From: Neoechinorhynchus agilis
Lineage: Eukaryota > Acanthocephala
Length of the DNA: 64,000 bases
Assembly (NCBI GenBank): GCA_051530055.1
Contig: CM121342.1
Span: 5,456,001-5,520,000 of the forward strand
Direction: 5' to 3'
Position 1 is the first letter of the stretch; each line of letters starts with the position of its first letter. Positions 53,018 through 63,850 of the stretch are shown here, piece by piece. The notes beneath the pieces were generated by a model. It was not told the origin of the DNA, ran no database searches, and saw only the letters and a program-made list of their open reading frames with translations. The translations under genes and the position numbers were made by a program.

Positions 53018-55730
53018 TCAAGCTTCTTCACAGTTCAAGGAGTCCTCGACTTGTAACCGAGACATACTTTCTACTACGTTGGACAAATCGGCACTGCTCG
53101 ATTCTTTGATTTTTGACAGCTCCGGAGACTTTACGATAACGTCCAGTTGTTTGCTCCTCTGAGCACCGTCCGGGGTGGAGAATGCGATTCCACCAGCAGC
53201 CCCGGAATGCTCGTTATAGGTACTCATTGAAGTAGTTGTATGAAAACGGTGTGACCCAGAAGCGGTGCTATGGATGACAACCGTTTCATTTGAATACCGA
53301 TCACTCTCATCTTCAGTCTTCCTAAAATTAATAAGAACAGGAACGGGACTAGATCCATCAGATGAATAAACCGGCTTAAATAAAGGCCTAACGACTTGAG
53401 ATTTCTCAATATTCGTCTGGCTCCTTGGTATTTTACTCGCAGACTCTTTAACTGCTGCGTTCTCGTCGATCTTATTAATGACTACATTGTCGCTAACTCC
53501 GTGAAAATGAGATCCAAGTCGTTCACGTAAAAGTTCACACTCATGTCGAATATACTCATCGCCATCTTGAGCTATATCTCCATGAACGTTTATTACATAT
53601 TCTCGAGTTGTCGATGTTTCGATCGTACGAACAGTGAACACGTTACGAAGTTCATCCTTTGAAAAATAGCGGATAGGATCGGTTTCACCGTTCATAACCG
53701 TTTCAAAAAGTGCCCGCTTGAAAATTTGGCGTCTATATATCTTCTCTTCGATCGTACCGCATGAAATTAAACGATAAATAATCACTGGATTCGTTTGACC
53801 GATTCGACACGCCCGATCCACAGCCTGGTCATCACTAGCTGGATTCCATGATGGATCGTATATTATGACTCGATCAGCCGCGGTTAAAGTGATTCCAACT
53901 CCACCTACCTGAGTAGTCAACAGCATAACCATCGGATCGCCCCGGCGTGATTCCTGCCACCGTGCAATGATCCTTTCTCTGGCTTCATTTGATTTAATCC
54001 TTCCATCGAGTCTTAGAACACTGAGTCCAGATTCCACTAAAACCTTCTCCAAAATATTAAGCATCTTTACAGATCGTGAGAACACCAAATTACGATGACC
54101 TTCCTCAACGAGTCGGCAAAGAAGATTGTAGGCGACAGTAAGTTTCCCCGATTCTTCGAGTAAAACATCCTTACATGCTAACTCTTTTTTGTCCCAAATT
54201 GATTCCGAAACCATGTTCCAATTTGATAGACCTCCAACACGCGGATGGTCGCATATCGCTTTTAAAACACTCAAAGCAACCAGCGGACTATTTACAGAAT
54301 TAAGAATGTACTTGACTTTATCCAACGTTAAAAAGTTTAAGTACATATTACGCTGGCATTCCGACAAATTACACCAGACTATAAGGTCGTATTTTCGTAC
54401 AAGGGGTTCATTTTTGTCATTCACAATCAATACCTCAGATTTTGTCCTCCTTAGAATATAAGGTTGCACAATCCTTCGTAATTTCTCACCAGCAACCTGG
54501 CCTAAATGTCTTGCCGCCGCACAAGAGTCTTTTTGTCGACTCGATGTGATTACATTTTCAAAATCCATCCGAAATGCTTCACGAGTGCCCAGAAGGTGCT
54601 CCCCACTCGGTCCAACGATGTTTATCAGGGACCAAAGCTCCTCAAGGTTGTTCTGAATGGCTGTCCCTGTCAAAATAAACTTCTTGTCTGACCTGAGGTC
54701 ACGCACGGACCTAGCCGTCAAAGTTTGGTTGTTTCGGAGTTTGTGGCCTTCATCGATCACCACCAAATCCCATTGTCGAGCGTTTATTATGTCCAAACTC
54801 CGTATAAGCAGATTGAACGTTATGATCAAAGAACCACCTCGATCGGATATTCGGCTCAATGCACGCTTACGTTCCCTTGAATTTCCTTGGTAGATGTAAA
54901 ACCGCGAGTTGTGCTATTATATCCCTTGTTAATAAGGAAAGGAACGATATGTTTAAAATTGCGAAATGGTTATTTTCAAAAACCCTTAAAATGTTGACGG
55001 CTCAGTCTCTTCACTTTAAAAGCGTTTCACATTACGGACCAGTTTGTAAATTAAAAGGACACGGAATTGTGTGAGCTTAAAACAAAAGTACGCGCAGATT
55101 CTAAGAATGGAATTGGCATTGAACATCTAAGATAAACGATATATATATCGAATTTTGGTCATTTAGGAGCGATACAAACCCTCGTTCATTGAAGGGATAT
55201 AATTGACTAGGCGACCATTTGTTGAACTCTGCGGTCCATACACTGACCACAGAAAGTGGTACAACTATGAGACTAACGAAACCAAATTTCTGTCGACATT
55301 TCCAATGTGTCTCGATGCTTCTAATGAGTGCGATGATTTGGATTGTTTTGCCTAGGCCCATTTCATCGGCCAAAATACCTCCTTGATTATGAATAAACAG
55401 GTTCCAGAGCCATTTTAGACCTTCGGTTTGGTAAGGGTGCAACGTATTAATGAGTTCAGTTGGAATGTCGGGTTCCGATGGGTACTCAAAAGTAGACAAT
55501 CCTGTCATTGCGTCCTATGTTAGTAGGTTCGATGATGGGGGAAAAAAGACGCAAATACATACCTTCACTTTTTTTATCTGATTATTGAGTCGATCACTCG
55601 GATTCTTCGATTGACATTTGATTAGAAGCCGTAGACAATGTTCAAGTTCACCTTCTTTGGCATATTTCTTCGCTCTGCAGTACATCACCGTGAACGATTG
55701 GTCATTATCGTCCAACGAAGACGAGTTCAT
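53018..55730 (-). CDS. PICH / ERCC6L, SNF2-family DNA translocase
   Basis: Exons 55563-55730, 55176-55514 and 53018-54913; 800 residues with matching phases. N-terminal TPR-like helices (YCRAKKYAKEGELEHCLRLL), then helicase motifs: I GILADEMGLGKTIQIIAL, II LVVIDEGHK, III FILTGTAIQNN, FRMDFENVIT, YILRRTKSEV, IV LVFSRSVKMLNILEKVL, V LLTTQVGGVGITLTAADRV, VI DQAVDRACRIGQ. The RRQIFKRALFETV and PIRYFSKDELRNVFTV segments are characteristic of ERCC6L rather than RAD54 or CSB. PICH binds stretched DNA and resolves ultrafine anaphase bridges together with Plk1 and BLM. The protein is shorter than human (1250) because the long C-terminal region is reduced to about 200 Ser-rich residues and no second TPR is evident. 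It lies between PLK4 and mLST8, same strand. Confidence 0.92.
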
Positions 55731-55993
55731 TGCTCAGTAAGGATCTTAAAATAACGATTTTCATCGATTTGCGTCAAACTTTTTAACAGTTGAAGCGAAC
55801 AAGATGATCTTTAGAGTTCATGGTAACCTAGAGCTCCTATTTTCTAGCTGGAATTTGTCTATCGATATTCCTAATGCTAGACGATGCCTTATGATTTATA
55901 ATAGAATTAATGTATTAAATCGTAAATTTCTTCGAGGTGAACCGGTGAGCTGATCGTGAGGGGCCAAAACGTTCCCAATCAACAATCAGAGCG

Positions 55994-58288
55994 CTATTTA
56001 TCCCAAGTTGGTGGGCGTCCTAAAACAACGGGAAAACAAAGTCCACAGTCTTTCCAACTGCTTTCGCTGAAGTATTTCTCAAAATGAGTTTCTTGTTGAA
56101 GACAAAAGTTGTGAAGGTTTTTTCCGAGCAGAAGTAAACGTTTGATTGCTTGACTGAAACACGACTCATCAAATCGGTGCCAGTTGATTTGAATGTCTGG
56201 TTGGTTTGGACATGAGAGACTGGCTGAAGTTCCTGTCACGGTCAGTTTATGGCCGGACTTGTATAAGACCTCAAAATCAGGAGAAGATTCAAATAGAACA
56301 CACTTGGCTTCATCGGTGAAAAGTTTGATTTTTTGTGTTCGAGACCTAATTCGATTGACAAATTTGGAAGCCATTTTGTATTGCTTCCAATTGGACGAAG
56401 GGAGAGTCTGCCGTGAGTATTCGAGATAAGTAAGAGCGGATGAATTATCACTTGACAACATCAGCATGTTTGGGTTGTAAACTTTTATCTAACCATAGAT
56501 GTCATTCATAATCTAGCAAAAAAGAAGACTAACTTTCTCCCCATCGGGTGATATTCGCATAACGCCTGTAATAGCGATTTGATCGTCATCTGATCCTTCA
56601 ACCAGGAATTCCATAACGATTTCTCCAGCTTTATTGAGAGTCATCTATTAGAAAAATGCAAAAGTCTTCGAAAACTGACTAAAATTCGAACCATAACGTT
56701 ATTAATTCTTACTCTTATTGGTCTTAGGCGTCGAGTGTTTGGCATACACTCTAAACCATCACGAGTTTGGCTCGTTGAGCTCATTAGACTAAAAATGAAA
56801 TAAAAGGATAAAATTGTTAAAAGCACTTACCTCATATTGGACAAATAAAGTGAATTGATTTCAGAACATGACGAATAATGGTCGCAACATTTGTTTTGAT
56901 GTGAGCAAAGAGATCCTTCGGTGCTTCTAACGATACCACTGTCGCTTTTATTCGAAGACATTCGGGGAAATATTGATTTGGATCGTAGGAACGGGTGCCG
57001 TAAAATTTCTTTTTGAGTGCTAAAAGTGTTATTAACCAAAAAACGGGGATTAAACGACTTACCGTCCACACGAATGCGGTCATTAGGACCAATTCGCAAC
57101 ATTTGACCGATCAATTCACACGCAAGTGGATACCGAAGGACAGTCTCGTTTGAAAAAGAGAATTTCCCACTTGCAACTCGATTCATTGTAGCCGCACAAT
57201 CTATTAAAAAGAGTCCATTTTGCAATCGGACGATAAAGCAGCGCTAACTGTCTCCTTCAAATGGAGGTTTTCCCGTAATCAGGGCATAAAGGACACAACC
57301 TAATGACCAAATATCTCCATAGAGCCCCTGTTCATGCCTTCCCATCATATTCTCACTGTGTGAGAGAAAGTCTTAAGCCAATGATACGAAAATAACTTAC
57401 GGTGCGATAAAGTTCGGAGTACCACAAAGTGTTTGTTCAACCGGACGACCACTGATAAGTTCGTCTTCACGATCCGAGGCATCTTCAGAGTTGTTGGCGA
57501 GTGATTTTGCCAATCCGAAATCGCTTAGTTTCTCAAAAAAAAATTAAAGTGAAAAAATGATTTTGCCTTTCTTTAACACAAAATCTCAGTTGTTGTTTTG
57601 TTTTGGATTGGAAAAAACACTTACTACGATCAGTTCGTCCGATTTAGAGGTTGAAAGAAGTAGATTCCCAAGAGAAACATCTCGATGAGTGATCAGAGCA
57701 TTGTGTAGATATTGTACAGCCGATGCACTTTGAAAGAAAATCGATTTAACTGCCATTGGGACGATGAAAGGAAATTAAAAGAAAAAGAAGAAGACCTTGA
57801 CTTGGACCAAGTGGATGATTTCGTCTGATGAATTCGCCAAGTGTTCCGATTTCACAACATTCGAGCACTAAATAAACGCAATTTCTATCCTCAAAGAAAT
57901 CCAAAAGCTAACAGAAATCAAAGGTTAACGCCAATCGAAAAAAAAGAAGCTTACTTTAACGATATTTTTATGCTCCAAATTCTGCTGGATCTGAACTTCT
58001 TGTCTTAAACGTCTTACATGTCCTCTACTCGTAAGACGACTCTTGTCAACCTTTTAAAGGAGATTCTTAAAAAGAAACCCACTTCATATAACTCACTGTT
58101 TTTATGGCTACTCGAACTCCTGAGCCATTCTGCATGAGATAAACCCTTGCGAATCCACCTTTACCGAGCTCCGGATTCGTCGCGAATGCAACCGTTTTGT
58201 AGCCCTAAATATTTTCTAGCAAATCAAAATCGAACTTTTATACCTTTGACAAAAGAGTACTGAGTATGAACGACGGAATCGAAGACAT
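55994..58288 (-). CDS. PLK4 / SAK polo-like kinase, short form
   Basis: Master kinase of centriole duplication. Predicted exons: 58244-58288, 58097-58204, 57955-58050, 57796-57907, 57625-57749, 57401-57531, 57249-57355, 56831-57200, 56713-56788, 56534-56644, 55994-56488; 591 residues. Kinase motifs: [91 protein letters not shown]. The cryptic polo box starts NTRRLRPIR, then [47 protein letters not shown] and ends [11 protein letters not shown] just before the stop. The C-terminal PB3 of animal PLK4 (STIL binding) is absent and the linker after the kinase is short. A 43-nt GTAAGT...TTTTAG stretch (57020-57062) looks like an intron but its removal breaks the frame that yields HPF, so it is kept as coding. 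Confidence 0.92.
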
Positions 58289-58489
58289 CTTGACATCGAT
58301 TTATTTTGTGAAAAAAGCCGATAATCCTCAAACACCCATTCGAAATCGGCAAAAAAATGATGTAATAATCGTCTGGAAAGAACAATCGAATGACCAATGA
58401 CGTCACAAAAGAGTAAAGCCCACTCAAAAATAAAAACTCTACATATTTACAAATTTGAGATGTTCTAATCGTTTTATAGGGATTTTGAA

Positions 58490-60790
58490 ATTATGATTTC
58501 CTTCTTAAGTCTTTTAAACTCATTGAAGACTCTTTTTAAGTGTTTAGAACGTTTGATTGTTCAGGTCTCTAAAAATTAAGACTTGTAAACGCCGAATCCT
58601 GACTATGGCAAAGAACGAAAAACTCATGGTTTTTTTTTCAATTGACCGTACGCCAAACTCATTATAAATTCATTTAAGAATCTAGAGAAAACCTCAATCT
58701 TTTGTATCGGCCAAAAAAATGCGATCACGACATTTTCTAAATGTTTAGAACGTTTGATTGTTCAGGTCTCGAAAAATTAAGACTTGTAAACGCCGAATCC
58801 GGACTATGGCAAAGAACGAAAAACTCATGGCTTTTTTTCCAATGACCGTACGCCAAACTCAATGGAAATTCATTTAAGAATCTAGAGAAAACCTCAATTT
58901 TTTGTATCGGCCCACAAAAAATGCGATCACCACATTTTCTAAATTGTTTAGAACGTTTGATTGTTCAGGTCTCTAAAAATTAAGACTTGTAAACGCCGAA
59001 TCCGAACTATGGCAAAGAACGAAAAACTCATGGCTTTTTTTCCAATGACCGTACGCCAAACTCAATAGAAATTCATTTAAGAATCTAGAGAAAACCTCAA
59101 TCTTTTGTATCGGCCCAAAAAATGCGATCACCACATTTTCTAAATGTTTAGAACGTTTGATTGTTCAGGTCTCTAAAAATTAAGACTTGTAAACGCCGAA
59201 TCCGAACTATGGCAAAGAACGAAAAACTCATGGTTTTTTTCCAATGACCGTACGCCAAACTCAATAGAAATTCATTTAAGAATCTAGAGAAAACCTCAAT
59301 CTTTTGTATCGGCCAAAAAAATGCGATCACTACATTTTATAAAAGTCTTTTAAACTCATTGAAGACTCTTTTTAAGTGTTTAGAACGTTTGATTGTTCAG
59401 GTCTCTAAAAATTAAGACTTGTAAACGCCGAATCCGAACTATGGCAAAGAACGAAAAACTCATGGCTTTTTTTCCAATGACCGTACGCCAAACTCAATGG
59501 AAATTCATTTAAGAATCTAGAGAAAACCTCAATCTTTTGTATCGGCCCACAAAATGCGATCACTACATTTTCTAAATGTTTAGAACGTTTGATTGTTCAG
59601 GTCTCTAAAAATTAAGACTTGTAAACGCCGAATCCGAACTATGGCAAAGAACGAAAAACTCATGGTTTTTTTCCAATGACCGTACGCCAAACTCAATAGA
59701 AATTCATTTAAGAATCAGAAAACCTCAATCTTTTGTATCGGCCCAAAAAATGCGATCACTACATTTTATAAAAGTCTTTTAAACTCATTGAAGACTCTTT
59801 TTAAGTGTTTAGAACGTTTGATTGTTCAGGTCTCGAAAAATTAAGACTTGTAAACGCCGAATCCGAACTATGGCAAAGAACGAAAAACTCATGGCTTTTT
59901 TTCCAATGACCGTACGCCAAACTCAATAGAAATTCATTTAAGAATCTAGAGAAAACCTCAATCTTTTGTATCGGCCCAAAAAATGCGATCACTACATTTT
60001 CTAAATGTTTAGAACGTTTGATTGTTCAGGTCTCTAAAAATTAAGACTTGTAAACGCCGAATCCGAACTATGGCAAAGAACGAAAAACTCATGGGTTTTT
60101 TTCCAATGACCGTACGCCAAACTCAATAGAAATTCATTTAAGAATCTAGAGAAAACCTCAATCTTTTGTATCGGCCCAAAAAATGCGATCACTACATTTT
60201 CTAAATGTTTAGAACGTTTGATTGTTCAGGTCTCGAAAAATTAAGACTTGTAAACGCCGAATCCGGACTATGGCAAAGAACGAAAAACTCATGGTTTTTT
60301 TCCAATGACCGTACGCCAAACTCAATGGAAATTCATTTAAGAATCTAGAGAAAACCTCAATCTTTTGTATCGGCCAAAAAAATGCGATCACTACATTTTA
60401 TAAAAGTCTTTTAAACTCATTGAAGACTCTTTTTAAGTGTTTAGAACGTTTGATTGTTCAGGTCTCAAAAATTAAGACTTGTAAACGCCGAATCCGGACT
60501 ATGGCAAAGAACGAAAAACTCATGGCTTTTTTTCCAATGACCGTACGCCAAACTCAATGGAAATTCATTTAAGAATCTAGTGAAAACCTCAATCTTTTGT
60601 ATCGGCCCACAAAATGTGACTACCACATTTTCTAAATGTTTAGAACGTTTGATTGTTCAGGTCTCTAAAAATTAAGACTTGTAAACGCCGAATCCGAACT
60701 ATGGCAAAGAACGAAAAACTCATGGCTTTTTTTCCAACGGCCGTACGCCAAACTCAATGGAAATTCATTTAAGAATCTCGATCAAAATCC
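58490..60790. repeat. 200/230-bp satellite with higher-order organisation
   Basis: Eleven units beginning GTTTAGAACGTTTGATTGTT (near 58546, 58744, 58949, 59149, 59378, 59579, 59809, 60008, 60208, 60440, 60640). Units are ~200 bp, or ~230 bp when preceded by AAAGTCTTTTAAACTCATTG AAGACTC (near 58507, 59341, 59771, 60400). The longer form recurs after four, two and three units. The array starts about 200 bp upstream of the PLK4 start codon. Not coding; recurrent 60-codon minus-strand frames are repeat artefacts. Confidence 0.9.
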
Positions 60791-61074
60791 TTCAAAAAAA
60801 TAGTTCGCTGACGAAGCGGGAAGTTTCGAACTATCTCAATATTTTGATGTTTTGGAGATGTGTAAAGGTCCAAACAACCGCAAAACGCGCGACTCGGATT
60901 CGTATATTATTTGTCTATTATTTTGGCTAATGAGCTCGTTCAAACGAGAAGTGAGTCTCAAAACAGCTCGTTGGAGTAACATTAGACGTCGCGTTCTTCA
61001 TCGAAAACAATCGACTGATCAGTCACGTCTCTCTCTCGCCCATACCAAATCATTCGTCTTGAATAGTCTCACAA
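60791..61074. other. Presumed leader of the next gene
   Basis: Open frames without a start codon of note; CT-rich TCTCTCTCGCCC just before the downstream ATG region. Confidence 0.3.
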
Positions 61075-61488
61075 ATGGTCGAAAAGTGCAAGTGCCCAAT
61101 CTGCAAAGTAGCTGAGATTTGGCCTGAGATTCAAGCGCCCTGCTCTATCTACAAACCTATGAGCAATCTACTACGATCTGACCAACTAAATGTAGATGAA
61201 ATGAATTTGTTACGCTTAGTCAGTGAGAAAAGCAGCGGAAATATGCCTAATGAACAGCGACGTAGCAACGGAATGGAGCTTGCTGTTCGTTATTCCAAGG
61301 ATGATTTATCATTATTACCCGCTTTTAATGACAATTGTAACGATCACTTTGAAGATTTTCAAAGTAAACGAAAACGTCGAAAGGTGGATCCTAAAACCAA
61401 TCTCTTACCACAAGAAGTATTAGCATCTCCACTCTTAAAACGAATGGCCGTTCTTGCTCTACTTGTGAAGCAGAACGAAGATAATTAG
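61075..61488 (+). CDS. Small nuclear-type protein, unrecognised
   Basis: 137 residues from ATG 61075. N terminus has a Cys cluster, EKCKCPICKV, that could bind a metal; the middle is polar; residues ~108-117 form a strong nuclear localisation-like signal (SKRKRRKVDPK), followed by LLPQEVLASPLLKRMAVLAL. No domain family recognised. No introns detected; the frame is closed by TAG at 61488 and a poly(A) signal AATAAA lies at 61525-61530. A genuine short gene seems likely because of the spaced motifs and signal, but it is not certain. Confidence 0.5.
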   Translation: MVEKCKCPICKVAEIWPEIQAPCSIYKPMSNLLRSDQLNVDEMNLLRLVSEKSSGNMPNEQRRSNGMELAVRYSKDDLSLLPAFNDNCNDHFEDFQSKRKRRKVDPKTNLLPQEVLASPLLKRMAVLALLVKQNEDN

Positions 61489-61524
61489 AGAGCACTCGGG
61501 GAGCAATAGTTTTTTTAATCTTGC

Positions 61525-61530
61525 AATAAA
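61525..61530 (+). terminator. Poly(A) signal
   Basis: AATAAA 37 nt downstream of the small nuclear-type protein stop. Confidence 0.5.
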
Positions 61531-61825
61531 CCGATCTCTGGTTTGAAGAGTCCTACCCTTTTCAGTGAATTTTTCTCCATTATTAAATGTCATATAATTT
61601 CCCAATGATTGTCTTCTGAAATTATGTCTTCGAAATCAATCGGATTCTGCAAAAAAACCAATTCAATGTTCAAACCATCTCATTTCCTCGCTCTCCACCC
61701 TACAAATCTTTTGAGCTAGTCCCCCACATTTCCAAACGCAATCTTATCCCCGCGCCTCTCCCTCTCAACATCCAACGCTCTTCTTCTCTCCGAATACTGG
61801 GCCTGATTTTCCACGAAAACCTTAA

Positions 61826-62329
61826 ATGGGATGTCCTCATTTACACTCTCTAAAGCAAACCCTCGTCTTTAGCTTCTCAAACTCCTCCGGCGTCTCGGGG
61901 TATCCCCTAAACACCTTGAGCACTTTTATCTTTCTGCCATCCTTTCTATCCTTACGCTTTCCCCACTTTCCACTCCGTCAATGCTCTCCATTCCCTCGAA
62001 ACCTTCCACAAGAGAGCGAGAATATTCGGGACTTCACTCCCTCCCCTCGACGCCCAGCACTCCATTTTCTCCGAAAACGCCCTCGGTCAACCCCCTCCAC
62101 AACTTTTTTCATCCTCCCCTCGCTCGTGCCACCCTCTACCAAGAATCTTTCTTCCCCCAAGCCCAATATTTCCTTAATAACCGGAGAACAAGGAAAGACT
62201 CCTAATCGGTCATCTCCTGTAAAACTCCTTCAAAGACCAGTCCCACCTCCCTTGCCTTCAACATCCGTCATCCGGACACCTTTAAGCAAAGATAGATGCT
62301 GGCAAGTGTGTGGATCGTTCTTTTCTTAA
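61826..62329 (+). CDS. Possible Ser/Pro-rich protein in pyrimidine-rich tract
   Basis: 167-codon frame with ATG at 61826 in a strongly CT-rich strand (about 61670-62270). The product is Ser/Pro/Leu-rich (FTPSPRRPALHFLRKRPRS, SSPVKLLQRPVPPPLPSTS) without a domain. A poly(A) signal AATAAA (62333-62338) follows the stop at once, which supports a transcript, but the composition alone can keep a frame open, and the other two plus frames are also fairly open. Confidence 0.3.
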   Translation: MGCPHLHSLKQTLVFSFSNSSGVSGYPLNTLSTFIFLPSFLSLRFPHFPLRQCSPFPRNLPQESENIRDFTPSPRRPALHFLRKRPRSTPSTTFFILPSLVPPSTKNLSSPKPNISLITGEQGKTPNRSSPVKLLQRPVPPPLPSTSVIRTPLSKDRCWQVCGSFFS

Positions 62330-62332
62330 ATT

Positions 62333-62361
62333 AATAAAACGTGTTTATATTATATAAACAC
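62333..62361. terminator. Convergent 3' ends: AATAAA and perfect palindrome
   Basis: AATAAA at 62333-62338 followed by the palindrome GTGTTTATA-TTA-TATAAACAC (62341-62361), between the plus-strand frame ending at 62329 and the minus-strand SWIM gene ending at 62378. Confidence 0.45.
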
Positions 62362-62377
62362 TTATAAAAACGTTCAT

Positions 62378-62785
62378 CTAGCAGAATTTATCGATCACCA
62401 AACACGCAAATTCATCCTCAGACACTTCGGAATCCTCGATACGGCATTTCTGGTTCCATACGAAATTAAAGTTAGCTTTAATCAGTTCAATAGCTAACAA
62501 ATGCTGACACAGCGGCTTAGATACCTTTCCCTTAGCGATCTGGGCATAGTCCTCACAAGTGCACATCCGACCACTTTGATCGTTCCATATACACGAATCA
62601 TCATGTGTTTTAAAATTTAAATCATGCCATTCGTTCAAAACCAAATTGCTTGATTTACTCTTCAATCTTTTTAACAGTTTATTACGATCTCGGCAAAGTT
62701 TTGCAGCTTGGTTCACGGTTTCACCTCCGTAGACTCTGTTCAATTGCGCTTCTCTCTCTCGGAGAGTGAGAGGCACAGTCTTCAA
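62378..62785 (-). CDS. SWIM zinc-finger protein, ZSWIM7/SWS1-like (5' end incomplete)
   Basis: The last ~130 residues carry a SWIM finger: RMCTCEDYAQ then KPLCQHLLAIELIKA, i.e. CxC...CxH, in a context similar to ZSWIM7/SWS1, a partner of a RAD51 paralogue in homologous recombination. The N-terminal part (REREAQLNRVYGGETVNQAA, RDRNKLLKRLKSKSSN) is helical and charged. The frame has no ATG: it is open back to about 62806 and an upstream exon must be spliced on, or the start is elsewhere, so coordinates mark the visible frame only. It is divergent from the WD-like gene starting at 62789. ZSWIM7 is about 140 residues, so little is missing. Confidence 0.68.
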   Translation of the reverse strand: MKTVPLTLREREAQLNRVYGGETVNQAAKLCRDRNKLLKRLKSKSSNLVLNEWHDLNFKTHDDSCIWNDQSGRMCTCEDYAQIAKGKVSKPLCQHLLAIELIKANFNFVWNQKCRIEDSEVSEDEFACLVIDKFC

Positions 62786-62788
62786 TAC

Positions 62789-63116
62789 ATGACCATTAGA
62801 CGCTCGGTCTCATTGCCGAGTCCCGGTGGATTACTGCTTTGTGTGGAAAAAATGATCTTTTCTAATCCAAGTCCCATAAATACGCTACATTTCCTCGGTC
62901 CTAACTCTGTATTATCGTCCATCAATGCGACTTCTCTGAAAATTTGGAATACAGAAAAAAATCAATGTGTGGTAAGGAACAGTCATTTTATCAATTCAAT
63001 CGGTTTTTTAAAAACGGCCTAAATAACAGCATAATCCTAAAAGTCTTATCATACATTACGATCTCGTTTTCTATGCCTTTTACGGCGAATCAGGTCCCTC
63101 TCCTATTGTTCCATAA
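62789..63116 (+). CDS. Partial WD40-like gene
   Basis: Exon 62789-62971 begins MTIRRSVSLPSPGG and ends in a WD-repeat-like blade: INTLHFLGPNSVLSSINATS then LKIWNTEKNQC, followed by a good donor GTAAGG. A second exon from 63031 (after AATAACAG) would add HNPKSLIIHYDLVFYAFYGE and stop near 63116 in phase. Only one blade is visible, so either the rest lies in exons I cannot see, or this is a gene remnant. Divergent neighbour of the SWIM gene; the two share a very short intergenic space. Confidence 0.4.
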
Positions 63117-63119
63117 TGC

Positions 63120-63414
63120 CCAATCTTTTCTAGGATATCTTTACTCGAAATGAACCTGAAGTAAGACCAGCGTCCCGACCGCCAAATCCCTCTCAAACGG
63201 ACTTTTCCCGACAAGATCTTCTCACTCAAACAATCAACATCCGCATTCTTTGAACAAATCTCTAATGAAGAAGACCCAAAAGAAGTATGGGTAATATCCT
63301 TTTTGGATTAAGAACAAATAAACGTGTTTTTAACACGAACTAAAGAACAATATATCCTTTGCTTCGAATCTCCTTTTTTGGTTTTAAAAATAGATACTTG
63401 GCCGGCCTAAGAAT
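63120..63414. other. No supported gene
   Basis: Nothing recognised; an AATAAA lies at 63316-63321. Confidence 0.4.
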
Positions 63415-63850
63415 AATCAATTCAAAAATGGGCATATTTCATAGTTTATGTTTCGCGAGCTGGTTACATTTTTTGCGCAGTGGTTCAAAACTCACACCAA
63501 AAAGAGGGTGAGGGAAGTGTCCAGCGATGTCCTCCTCCTCCTCGCAACCGTATATTTCAGGGTTTTTAGGCGTGATTTTATGCTCTTCCCTCGCTCTTTT
63601 TAGTGTGAGTTTTGAACCCAAGAAATCAGCCGCGTAGATAATGTAATCAATTCAAAAATGGGCATATTTCTTAGTTAATTTTTCGCGAGCTGACTACATT
63701 TTTTGCGCAGTCGGCTGATTTCTTGGACTCAACAAAACTCACACCAAAAAGAGGGTGAGGGAAGCGTCCAGCGACGTTCTCGAGAGGTATCTAAAAATCC
63801 GGAGGGATTCATACAAACTCGCAGCCGTATATTTCAGGGTTTTTAGGTTA
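63415..63850. repeat. Second locus of the ~242-bp foldback repeat
   Basis: About 1.8 units of the family at 5900-7110: TCAATTCAAAAATGGGCATA, the ACTCACACCAAAAAGAGGGT arm and TATTTCAGGGTTTTTAGGCG. Near 63780-63830 it is interrupted by an inverted copy of the short repeat seen at 5700-5870, so the two repeat families are adjacent at both loci. Confidence 0.75.
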
